DNA from: Terrabacter sp. Root181
GTDB taxonomy: Bacteria > Actinomycetota > Actinomycetes > Actinomycetales > Dermatophilaceae
DNA length: 64,000 nt
Reading direction: 5' to 3'
Assembly: GCF_001428505.1 (NCBI RefSeq)
Contig: NZ_LMHU01000009.1
Coordinates: 204,297-268,296, forward strand
A program made the translations under genes and the position numbers. The notes beneath the pieces are model-generated. The model had not been told where the DNA came from and searched no databases. It was given only the letters and a program-made list of their open reading frames with translations. This document shows, in pieces, positions 34,228 through 43,041 of this stretch. Within the stretch, counting starts at the first letter, position 1; the number at the start of each line of letters is the position of its first letter.

Positions 34228-35736
34228 TCACTGGGCCTCGGCGCCGTCCGCGGTCGCGACGGCGACGGTCTCGCGGGTCGGCTCGACCGGTGCCACCACG
34301 CGTGCGGGGCGGGGCCGGAGCACGAACGCCGCGACGAGCAGCGCCACGAGGGTGAAGGCCGCCGACGTGAGGAACGCCGGCTCGACGCCCGGAACGAACT
34401 GGCCGGGAACCGCCTGCGAGGCGTAGACGCTGACGATGGCCGCGAGGCCCACGGCGCCACCGAGCTGCTGCGCGGTCTGGAGCAGGCCCGACACGGTGCC
34501 GGCCTGGGCGCGGTCGACGCCGCCGAGGACGACGACCGTGACCGGCATGAAGACGAGCGCGGCCGAGACGCCGTTGAGCACCAGTGCGCCGAGGAGGTGG
34601 GCGGCATACGTGCTCGTCGTCGACATCGTGCTCAGCCACACGAAGCTCGCCGTGAGGCCCAGCGTGCCCACGAGGAGCATCGGCCGCGGACCGACCTTCG
34701 CGACGAGGCGAGCGCTGACCCGAGAGGTCGCGAAGATCGCGAGGCTGAGCGGGAGGAACGCGGCGCCGGTGGCGACCGGGCTGAAGCCGAGGACGCGCTG
34801 GAGGTACTGCGTCACGAGGAAGAACGTCGAGAACTGCGCGCCGACGACGAGCGCCATGAGCACGAGCGCGCCACCGCGGGTGCGGTTGCGGACGAGCGCG
34901 AGCGGCAGCAGCGGGTGGCTGACCCGACCTTCGGTGCGCACGAAGAGCGCGATCAGGAGCGCGCCGACGACGAACGAGCCGATCGTCACGGGCGAGGCCC
35001 AGCCGCGGTCGGCGGCGCTGATGAAGCCGTGCACGACCGAGACGGACCCGAGGGTGGCGGTGATCGCGCCGACCACGTCGAAGCGGCCACGGATCCTCGG
35101 CGTCTCGGTCACGTAGCGGCGCGCGAGGACGAGCACGACGGCCCCGATCGGGACGTTGACGAAGAGCGTCCAGTGCCAGCTGACGTAGTCGGTGAGGATG
35201 CCACCGAGGAGCAGGCCGATGGACGCGCCGGCGGACGACACGGCCGTGAAGAGCGCGAGCCCGCGGTTGCGCGCGGCCTCGTTCGGGGCGCTCGTCGTGA
35301 CGAGCGCGAGGACGCTCGGTGCGGCGAACGCGGCGCCGACGCCCTGGAGGGTGCGCGCGGCGATGAGCCACGCGGGGGACGTGGCGAGGCCACCGAGCAG
35401 GCTCGCGACGGTGAAGATCGCCAGGCCGATCTCGAAGATGCGCAGCCGCCCGAAGACGTCGCCGAGGCGCCCGCCCAGGAGCAGCAGCCCGCCGAAGGCG
35501 AGGGTGTACGCGTTGAGCACCCAGGACAGGCCCGCGGGCGTGAACCCGAGGTCGGCCTGGATGTGCGGGAGCGCGACGTTCACGACGGTGGCGTCGAGCA
35601 CGAGCATGAGCTGGGCGACGAGGACGACGCCGAGCCCGATGGTGCCGCGGCGGGCGGCCCGGGCGGCCCGCTCGTTGCTCTGCGCCGGTGACGCCGGCTG
35701 TCGGGTGGTGGGTGACGCGGTGGTGCTGGTCGACAT
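34228..35736 (-). CDS. DHA2-type MFS drug:H+ antiporter (EmrB/QacA-like, 14 TM)
   Basis: 502 residues. Motif A is GGRLGDVFGRLR and LDATVVNVALPHIQADLGF is the first-helix D1-like signature. TLQGVGAAFAAPSVLALVTT and GLLLGGILTDYVSWHWTLFVNVPIG are also typical. About 14 hydrophobic helices are present. It likely exports hydrophobic or cationic toxic compounds. Divergently placed TetR at 36122 with an operator between them suggests derepression by substrate. A small His/Gly/Thr-rich gene lies 8 bp upstream in the same direction. Confidence 0.93.
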   Translation of the reverse strand: MSTSTTASPTTRQPASPAQSNERAARAARRGTIGLGVVLVAQLMLVLDATVVNVALPHIQADLGFTPAGLSWVLNAYTLAFGGLLLLGGRLGDVFGRLRIFEIGLAIFTVASLLGGLATSPAWLIAARTLQGVGAAFAAPSVLALVTTSAPNEAARNRGLALFTAVSSAGASIGLLLGGILTDYVSWHWTLFVNVPIGAVVLVLARRYVTETPRIRGRFDVVGAITATLGSVSVVHGFISAADRGWASPVTIGSFVVGALLIALFVRTEGRVSHPLLPLALVRNRTRGGALVLMALVVGAQFSTFFLVTQYLQRVLGFSPVATGAAFLPLSLAIFATSRVSARLVAKVGPRPMLLVGTLGLTASFVWLSTMSTTSTYAAHLLGALVLNGVSAALVFMPVTVVVLGGVDRAQAGTVSGLLQTAQQLGGAVGLAAIVSVYASQAVPGQFVPGVEPAFLTSAAFTLVALLVAAFVLRPRPARVVAPVEPTRETVAVATADGAEAQ

Positions 35737-35744
35737 CTCTGACC

Positions 35745-36008
35745 TCAGGATTCGTGGTACGGGGACGGGTGGCGCGAGCTCTCGTCGGTGAGCGGGTCAC
35801 GAGCCATGGGAGTGAAGGAGGTGGCGCGGGCGCGGCGGACACGGCCGCCGTCGGTCGCGGCGCCCTGCGTGCCGTGCGTGCCCTCGGTGCCGTGTGTGCC
35901 GTGCGTGCCGTGCGTGCCACGGGGGACGAGGGGGGCACGGTGCGTCGTGGCGAGGTGCGACAGGTGGACGCGGCGGGCCTGTCGGGTGGGCTGGATCGTG
36001 GTGGTCAT
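35745..36008 (-). CDS. Small His/Gly/Thr-repeat protein, possible leader gene of the MFS pump
   Basis: 87 codons from ATG 36008, with AGGAG about 10 bases upstream, ending 8 bp before the MFS start. The middle is a repeat of Gly-Thr-His (THGTHGTHGTEGTHGTQG) preceded by RVHLSHLATTHRAPLVPRG. There is no hydrophobic segment. It may be a genuine small protein or a translated leader that couples into the pump. The repeat is close to the DNA (GTGCCGTGCGT units) and could be a low-complexity expansion, so coding is not certain. No homologue is recognised. Confidence 0.45.
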   Translation of the reverse strand: MTTTIQPTRQARRVHLSHLATTHRAPLVPRGTHGTHGTHGTEGTHGTQGAATDGGRVRRARATSFTPMARDPLTDESSRHPSPYHES

Positions 36009-36051
36009 GGGTGCCGGACTCCTCTGTGACGACGATCGGCGCTACGATTAG

Positions 36052-36102
36052 CGGAGAACCACTCCGGTTCTGCCTGACCCACAATACGGAGACTGTCTCC
36101 GT
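36052..36102. promoter_or_regulatory. TetR operator region between small ORF/MFS and TetR gene
   Basis: ACGGAGAC-T-GTCTCCGT (36086-36102) is a perfect 8-bp inverted repeat with one central base. CGGAG-AACCA-CTCCG lies at 36052-36066. Both are within the 113-bp divergent gap, close to the starts of the two genes. Probable binding sites for the adjacent TetR protein. Confidence 0.65.
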
Positions 36103-36121
36103 TTTAGCAAGGAGATTCCTC

Positions 36122-36787
36122 GTGAAGCCTGCCGAAGCTGGCAGCGCGACGCTCGAACCGTCGCCGGGATCTGTTGCCACCCAAGGGGATTCGGCTGACG
36201 GACCGGCTCAGGAGGGCCCCGAGAAATTGCCTCGCCCGATGCGCGCCGACGCCAGGCGCAACTACGACAAGATCCTTGCGACCGCCCGCATCGTCTTCAC
36301 CGAGCGCGGCACCGACTCCTCGCTCGACGAGATCGCCAAGCGGGCCGGGGTCGGCCCGGGCACGCTCTACCGCCACTTCCCCACCCGCGAGGCCCTCGTC
36401 GACGCCCTCATGCAGGACTGGACCGACCGCGTGTCCGCCGACGCCGACGCGGCGATCGCCACCGGCCTGCCTGCCCGCGAGATGCTGCTGGGCTGGTTCG
36501 AGCACTTCATCGACCACATCACCCTGCACCGCGGTGCGGCGAGCAAGATCTGCGCCGCCATGGACGACCCCGCGTCGCCGATGTACCGCAAGTGCCGCGT
36601 CATGGGCGACGCCAACCGCCGCGTCATCGACCACCTCGACGAGAGCGGCGACCTGCGCCCCGGCGTCGACGCCGCCAACGTCATGCGTCTCGTCAGCGGT
36701 GTCGCGAGCGTCGCCGACACGAGCCACGCCGACCTCGACGTCCGGCCCATGCTCGAGGTCGTCGTCGACGGGATTGTTCGCGCCTGA
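36122..36787 (+). CDS. TetR/AcrR family regulator of the divergent efflux pump
   Basis: 221 residues from GTG 36122, with AAGGAG 8 bases upstream. An unstructured 38-residue leader precedes the helix-turn-helix NYDKILATARIVFTERGT then SLDEIAKRAGVGPGTLYRHF (about residues 48-85). The C-terminal domain FEHFIDHITLHRGAASKICAAMDDP fits the AcrR/TetR_C group found with DHA2 pumps. Expected to repress both itself and the divergent MFS. Confidence 0.93.
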   Translation: MKPAEAGSATLEPSPGSVATQGDSADGPAQEGPEKLPRPMRADARRNYDKILATARIVFTERGTDSSLDEIAKRAGVGPGTLYRHFPTREALVDALMQDWTDRVSADADAAIATGLPAREMLLGWFEHFIDHITLHRGAASKICAAMDDPASPMYRKCRVMGDANRRVIDHLDESGDLRPGVDAANVMRLVSGVASVADTSHADLDVRPMLEVVVDGIVRA

Positions 36788-36804
36788 CCCGTGGTTGCAG
36801 GGGC

Positions 36805-37731
36805 ATGACCGTCGACCTGCGCATCTTCACCGAGCCCCAACAGGGCGCCACCTACGACGACCTCCTCGCCGTGGCCCGTGCCGCCGAGGCGCTCGGCTTC
36901 AGCGGCTTCTTCCGCTCCGACCACTACCTCGCCATGGGCGGCGACGGCGGGGCCGGCCCGACCGACGCCTGGACGACGCTCGCCGGCCTGGCGCGTGAGA
37001 CGTCGACGATCCGGCTCGGCACGCTCGTCACCTCCGCGACCTTCCGCCTCCCCGGACCGCTCGCCATCCAGGTCGCCGGCGTCGACCGGATGAGCGGTGG
37101 ACGTGTCGAGCTGGGACTCGGCGCCGGGTGGTTCGAGGCCGAGCACACGGCATACGGCATCCCCTTCCCGCCGCTCGGCGAGCGCTTCGACCGACTCGAG
37201 GAGCAGCTCGCGGTCATCACCGGACTCTGGGCTACCGAGCCCGGGAAGACGTTCAGCCACAACGGAACCCACTATCCCGTCGTCGACTCCCCCGCCCTCG
37301 CCAAGCCCACCCAGGACGGTGGCGTGCCGATCATCATCGGCGGCGGTGGGAAGCGCCGCACGCCCGCGCTGGCCGCGAGGTATGCCGCCGAGTTCAACGC
37401 GCCGTTCATGTCGGCCACCGAGGCCGGCCGGCTCTTCGAGCGGGTACGCGCGGTGGCGCGCGATGCGGGTCGGGAGCCCGGAGCACTCACGTGCTCCGCG
37501 GCCCAGGTCGTCTGCGTCGGTCGGGACGAGGCGACCTTGCGGCGGCGTGCCGACGCCATCGGGCGTGACCTCGACGAGCTGCGCGCGAACGGCCTGGCCG
37601 GCTCGCCCGACGAGGTCGCGACGAAGATCGCGACGTTCGAGGCCGCCGGCGCCCAGCGCCTCTACCTCCAGGTCCTCGACCTCACCGACCTCGACCACCT
37701 CGCCGACATCGCGGACGCCGCCCTCGAGTGA
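36805..37731 (+). CDS. LLM class flavin-dependent oxidoreductase (F420- or FMN-dependent)
   Basis: 308 residues from ATG 36805, 17 bp after the TetR gene. Luciferase-like features are ARAAEALGFSGFFRSDHYL, TSTIRLGTLVTSATFRLPGPLAIQVAGVDRMSGGRVELGLGAGWF and IIIGGGGKRRTPALAARYAAEFNAPF. In Actinobacteria many of these use coenzyme F420, but cofactor choice cannot be told from this sequence. It may be co-transcribed with TetR. The substrate is unknown. Confidence 0.88.
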   Translation: MTVDLRIFTEPQQGATYDDLLAVARAAEALGFSGFFRSDHYLAMGGDGGAGPTDAWTTLAGLARETSTIRLGTLVTSATFRLPGPLAIQVAGVDRMSGGRVELGLGAGWFEAEHTAYGIPFPPLGERFDRLEEQLAVITGLWATEPGKTFSHNGTHYPVVDSPALAKPTQDGGVPIIIGGGGKRRTPALAARYAAEFNAPFMSATEAGRLFERVRAVARDAGREPGALTCSAAQVVCVGRDEATLRRRADAIGRDLDELRANGLAGSPDEVATKIATFEAAGAQRLYLQVLDLTDLDHLADIADAALE

Positions 37732-37787
37732 GCGCCCCGCCGCCACACGAGTGAGCGCCCCACCCCACCTGTCACACGAGGGCCGGC

Positions 37788-37816
37788 TTGATATGCATAG
37801 GTTGTCTATGTAAATT
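37788..37816 (+). promoter_or_regulatory. marR promoter with operator in the spacer
   Basis: TTGATA (37788-37793), a 17-bp spacer and TAAATT (37811-37816). In the spacer CATAG-GTTGT-CTATG (37796-37810) is an inverted repeat. The GTG start at 37824 is 7 bases downstream of the -10 box, so transcription should begin at or next to the start codon. Confidence 0.75.
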
Positions 37817-37823
37817 GGCGCGA

Positions 37824-38285
37824 GTGACCGAACCGACCACCCTGGGCAACGACCTGCTGCGCTCGGCCGCGCGACTCTCGCGCTGGGCCAGCCGGCACGC
37901 GTCGTTCGACGTGCCCTTCGCGCAGGCCCGGCTGCTCGCCCTGCTGGACGAGCTGGGCCCCTCCCGCGTCAGCGCCCTGGCGGCCGCCGATCACAGCAGC
38001 CAGCCGACGATCACCACCCAGCTCCAGCGCCTCGCGGCGTCGGGATGGGTGCGCCGCGCGTCCGACCCCGACGACGCGCGCGCCACGGTGATCTCCCTCA
38101 CCGACGAGGGCCACGCCGCGCTCGAGAGCGTGCGCCGAGCCCGACTGGCCGTCCTGTCCCCCGCCCTCGACCAGCTCGACGGACCCGCGCTCGAGCGGGT
38201 CCGGGTCGCCATCGACGTCATGGACGAGCTGCTCGCCGCCGCGGCGGACGACCCTGCCCCGCACCCCACCCGAAAGGACGGATGA
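37824..38285 (+). CDS. MarR family transcriptional regulator
   Basis: 153 residues from GTG 37824. The winged helix is RVSALAAADHSSQPTITTQLQRLAASGWVRRASDPDDARATVISLTDEGHAAL (about residues 53-105). The preceding helix 1 region, LLRSAARLSRWASRHASFD, is typical of dimerising MarR proteins. The stop overlaps the MFS start (ATGA), and it probably represses both from the operator in its own promoter. Confidence 0.94.
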   Translation: MTEPTTLGNDLLRSAARLSRWASRHASFDVPFAQARLLALLDELGPSRVSALAAADHSSQPTITTQLQRLAASGWVRRASDPDDARATVISLTDEGHAALESVRRARLAVLSPALDQLDGPALERVRVAIDVMDELLAAAADDPAPHPTRKDG

Positions 38286-39508
38286 CCACCACCATGTGGC
38301 GCCAACCCAAGACCGTCTGGTCGATCGCCTTCGCCTGCGTGATCTCCTTCATGGGCATCGGCCTCGTCGACCCCATCCTCAAGCCGATCGCCGACGAGCT
38401 CGGTGCGGGCCCCTCGCAGGTCTCGCTCCTCTTCACGAGCTACCTCGCCGTCATGGGCATCGCGATGCTCGGCACCGGCTGGGTGAGCAGCCGCGTCGGC
38501 GCGAAGCGCACCCTGCTGCTCGGGCTGGCGCTCATCATCGTCGGCGCAGGCCTCGCCGGCAGCCAGGACACCGTGGGCGGCATCGTCGCCTTCCGCGCCC
38601 TGTGGGGCCTCGGCAACGCGCTCTTCATCGCGACGGCCCTGGCGACGATCGTCAACGCCGCCGCGGGCTCGGTGAAGCAGGCGATCATCCTCTACGAGGC
38701 CGCCCTCGGTGTCGGCATCGCCACCGGCCCGCTGCTCGGCGGCTGGCTCGGCGGCATCTCGTGGCGCTGGCCGTTCTACGGCGTGGCGGTCCTCATGGCC
38801 GTCGCCTTCGTCGCGACCCTGACGACCCTCCCGAAGACCCCGCCGGCCGAGAACCCGACCTCGATCACCGCGCCGCTGCGCGCCCTGGGACACCGAGGCC
38901 TGCTCACCGTGGGCATCACGGCACTGCTCTACAACTTCGGCTTCTTCACGCTGCTCGCCTTCACGCCGTTCCCGCTCGCGATGGGCGCCCACGAGATCGG
39001 TTTCATCTTCTTCGGCTGGGGCGTCCTGCTCGCCATCACGTCGGTCTTCGCGGCCCCGGTGATCCAGCGTCGCTTCGGCACGCTCGCCGGCATCGTCGGC
39101 GCCCTGCTCGGCTTCGCGGTCATCCTCGCCGCGATGGCGATCTGGACGGACGACAAGACGGTCCTCGTCGTCGGCGTCATCGTCTCCGGGGCCTTCCTGG
39201 GTGTGAACAACACCCTCATCACCGAGACGGTCATGAAGGTCTCCCCCGCCCCGCGCGGGGTCGCGTCGGCGGCGTACTCCTTCGTCCGCTTCAGCGGTGG
39301 TGCCGTGGCACCGTGGCTCGCGGGCAACCTCGGCGAGAAGTCGATCCACCTGCCCTTCTGGGTCGGCTCGGTCGCCGTCGTGCTCGCCGTCCTCGTGCTC
39401 CTCACGGCTCGCCGGATCATCAGCGCGCTCGACGAGGCGCCGGGGCACGGCGCCGAGGAGGTCACGTCGCGCACCGAGGCCGAGGCCCTCACCGTCGGCG
39501 ACGCCTGA
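38282..39508 (+). CDS. MFS transporter (DHA1-like, 12 TM) paired with MarR
   Basis: 408 residues from ATG 38282, overlapping marR. MGIGLVDPILKPIADELGAGPSQVSLLFTSYLAVMGIA opens the first two helices. Motif A is WVSSRVGAKRTLL, and EAALGVGIATGPLLGGWLGGISWRWPFYGV is motif C with its follow-on. The C-half contains LGVNNTLITETVMKVSPAPRGVASAAYSFVRFSGGA. Likely a multidrug or metabolite exporter controlled by the upstream MarR. Confidence 0.92.
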   Translation: MTTTMWRQPKTVWSIAFACVISFMGIGLVDPILKPIADELGAGPSQVSLLFTSYLAVMGIAMLGTGWVSSRVGAKRTLLLGLALIIVGAGLAGSQDTVGGIVAFRALWGLGNALFIATALATIVNAAAGSVKQAIILYEAALGVGIATGPLLGGWLGGISWRWPFYGVAVLMAVAFVATLTTLPKTPPAENPTSITAPLRALGHRGLLTVGITALLYNFGFFTLLAFTPFPLAMGAHEIGFIFFGWGVLLAITSVFAAPVIQRRFGTLAGIVGALLGFAVILAAMAIWTDDKTVLVVGVIVSGAFLGVNNTLITETVMKVSPAPRGVASAAYSFVRFSGGAVAPWLAGNLGEKSIHLPFWVGSVAVVLAVLVLLTARRIISALDEAPGHGAEEVTSRTEAEALTVGDA

Positions 39509-39521
39509 CCGACCCCGACTC

Positions 39522-39597
39522 CCTCACCGAACGCGCCGTTCGGTGTCGAACTCACTGGTAGAACGCTGAGCTCGACACCGAACGCCGCGTTCGCGCG
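39522..39597 (+). repeat. Repeat family C, copy 3
   Basis: CACCGAACGCGCCGTTCGGTG, CGAACTCACTGGTAGAACGCTGAG, then GACACCGAACGCCGCGTTCG. It begins 13 bases after the MFS stop codon, between convergent genes. Confidence 0.87.
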
Positions 39598-39602
39598 TCA
39601 GG

Positions 39603-39968
39603 TCAGCGGAGGAGGTCGTCGAGGCCGGTGGTGCCGCGCCGGCGGCGGCCGCCGCGGATGTCGTAGGACTCGAGGAGCAGCTCGGCCAGCTCACTACGGT
39701 CGAGGCGGTCGAGCCGCGCCCACATCGTGACGCGGTAGCGGAACGTGTCGATGCGCACGAACGTGTCGCGCCGGTCGGCGAGCGCCGGCTCGGTGTCCAT
39801 CTCGCCCGTCCACACCTGGACGAGCTCGCGCCCGTCGTCGTCCCACCGCAGACGAGCGAAGGTATGCCGTCCGGCGTGCCAGGCGGGAGACCCCTCGTGG
39901 GCGACCCCGGCCTCGGCGCCGGGCAGCCGCCCGGCCAGCTCGTCCACGTCGGCCCACGTCGTCGCCAT
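39603..39968 (-). CDS. MmcQ/YjbR family protein
   Basis: 121 residues. The short alpha/beta fold reads VDELAGRLPGAEAGVAHEGSPAWHAGRHTFARLRWDD, then ELVQVWTGEMDTEPALADR and VTMWARLDRLDRSELAELLLESYDIRG, typical of the YjbR DNA-binding-like family. It has no known enzymatic role. A GTATGCCGTCCG site at 39862 is inside the gene, encoding GRHTF. It stands between two repeat loci and is not obviously in an operon. Confidence 0.8.
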   Translation of the reverse strand: MATTWADVDELAGRLPGAEAGVAHEGSPAWHAGRHTFARLRWDDDGRELVQVWTGEMDTEPALADRRDTFVRIDTFRYRVTMWARLDRLDRSELAELLLESYDIRGGRRRRGTTGLDDLLR

Positions 39969-40011
39969 CGCGCCTCCCTCCCGAGCAGGCTAGACCTGAC
40001 CCGGCCCCAGG

Positions 40012-40055
40012 TGGCCTCTCGACGGGTCCGCACCGACAGGACGTGGCCTCTCGAC
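40012..40055 (-). repeat. Repeat family B, locus 3
   Basis: Two copies of TGGCCTCTCGAC at 40012-40023 and 40044-40055, 32 bp apart as in the nadC array, in the short gap after the MFS stop codon (TGA at 40073-40075). Confidence 0.8.
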
Positions 40056-40072
40056 GGTTGGGGGGCGGGGGG

Positions 40073-41404
40073 TCAGTGGAAGGTGACGGACCGGCCGGCC
40101 TGCATGGCGGCGTACGCGGCGGGGTCGGCCTCGAGGGCTGCGCGCCGGGCCTTGTGGCGGTAGCGCAGGATCTGCACGATCCCGAGCGCCCACACGGGGT
40201 ACTGCACCGTCATCGCGGCCCGGAACGAGTCGACGTCCCACGTCGACGGGCCGCCCGGCGCCACCCGGTCGAGCACGACACCGACGAGCGCGACCGCGGT
40301 CAGCGTCGCGATGAACCCACCGGTGTTGACGATGCCCGAGGCGCTGCCGATGCGGGTCGGCGGGTTGAAGGTGCGGGCCAGGTCGAAGCCGATCATCGAG
40401 CCGGGTCCGCCGATGGCGATGAGCACGACGAGGACGACGAGCATCCACAGCGGCGCCCGCCCCGGCCAGAGCAGCACGAGCGTCCACGCGGCGATCGCTG
40501 CGGCCACGATCCACAGCACGAGGGTGCTGCGCGAGAAGGGGTAGCGCATCGTCAACGTGCCGATGACAGGGCTGGAGACGACCGTCGTGACCACCATGAC
40601 CATGAGCATGATGCTGGCCGTGGACGACGAGAGCCCTTGTCCGGCAACGAGGAACGGGAACCCCCACAGCATCGTGAACATGTTGGCGGCGAACTGCGAC
40701 GTGAAGTGCGACCACAGCCCGAGCCGGGTGCCCGGCACGAGCCACGCCGCGCGGAGGGTGCGCGCGATCGCCCGCAGCTTCAGCTCGTCCCGGTGGTGGT
40801 CGACGTAGGGGCTGTCCTTGACGACGACGACGAGCGCGACCCCGGTGAGCGCGCCGACGGAGGCCGCGGCGGCATACGACGGGGTCCACCCGAAGTGGTG
40901 GAGCGCGGCCGCGAGCGGTCCGGCCGCGACGAGCGCCCCGAGCTGCCCGAGCACGCCGGTCAGCTGCGTCACCATCGGCGTGCGCCGCGGCGAGAACCAC
41001 AGCGCGACGAGACGCAGCACCGAGATGAAGACCATGGCGTCGCCCATGCCGAGCAGCACGCGGCACAGCAGGGCCGCAGGGAAGGACTCGACGAACGCGA
41101 AGCCGAACTGCGCGACGGTGAGCAGCGTCAGGCCGACCCCGAGCATCCGCTTGCTGCCGTAGCGGTCGAGCAGCCCCCCGACGGGCAGCTGCATCGCCGC
41201 GTAGACGAAGACCTGGAGGATCGTGAAGGTCGACAGCTGCGAGCTGCTGATGCCGAAGCGCTCGGCGGCCTCGAGCCCGGCGACACCCAGGGAGGTGCGG
41301 TGGAAGACGGCGAGGACGTAGACCGAGATGGCCGCCGCCCACACCGCCCACGCCCGGTGGCCGTCGAGCGGGTAGCGCTGCCCGGGATGGGTCGAGCTCG
41401 TCAT
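40073..41404 (-). CDS. MFS transporter
   Basis: 443 residues, about 12 membrane helices. AVFHRTSLGVAGLEAAERFGISSSQLSTFTILQVFVYA opens helix 1-2, GGLLDRYGSKRMLGVGL is motif A, and LRLVALWFSPRRTPMVTQLTGVLGQLGALVAAGPLAAALHHFGW continues. No strong clue to substrate: it is distantly like sugar-phosphate or ACS-type MFS rather than drug pumps. It lies 16 bp downstream of the malic enzyme gene and could be in its transcript, hinting at an organic acid, though that is inference. Confidence 0.88.
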   Translation of the reverse strand: MTSSTHPGQRYPLDGHRAWAVWAAAISVYVLAVFHRTSLGVAGLEAAERFGISSSQLSTFTILQVFVYAAMQLPVGGLLDRYGSKRMLGVGLTLLTVAQFGFAFVESFPAALLCRVLLGMGDAMVFISVLRLVALWFSPRRTPMVTQLTGVLGQLGALVAAGPLAAALHHFGWTPSYAAAASVGALTGVALVVVVKDSPYVDHHRDELKLRAIARTLRAAWLVPGTRLGLWSHFTSQFAANMFTMLWGFPFLVAGQGLSSSTASIMLMVMVVTTVVSSPVIGTLTMRYPFSRSTLVLWIVAAAIAAWTLVLLWPGRAPLWMLVVLVVLIAIGGPGSMIGFDLARTFNPPTRIGSASGIVNTGGFIATLTAVALVGVVLDRVAPGGPSTWDVDSFRAAMTVQYPVWALGIVQILRYRHKARRAALEADPAAYAAMQAGRSVTFH

Positions 41405-41420
41405 CCGGTGTGTCGGCTCC

Positions 41421-42869
<1,449 letters not shown>

Positions 42870-43041
42870 CGTCCCACGACCTGGACGAGGCCCCGGACCT
42901 CGTCCGAAGACCGATCAGTAACCTTTGTCCGCCACCGGCCACCGCGGGCGTATGCCGTCCCGCCGCCTCCCGCTCGACGCCACCGAGCGTTCGCCCGCGT
43001 TCCGCCACGGAGGCCAGCACCCGGCATACGACAATGGGCCG

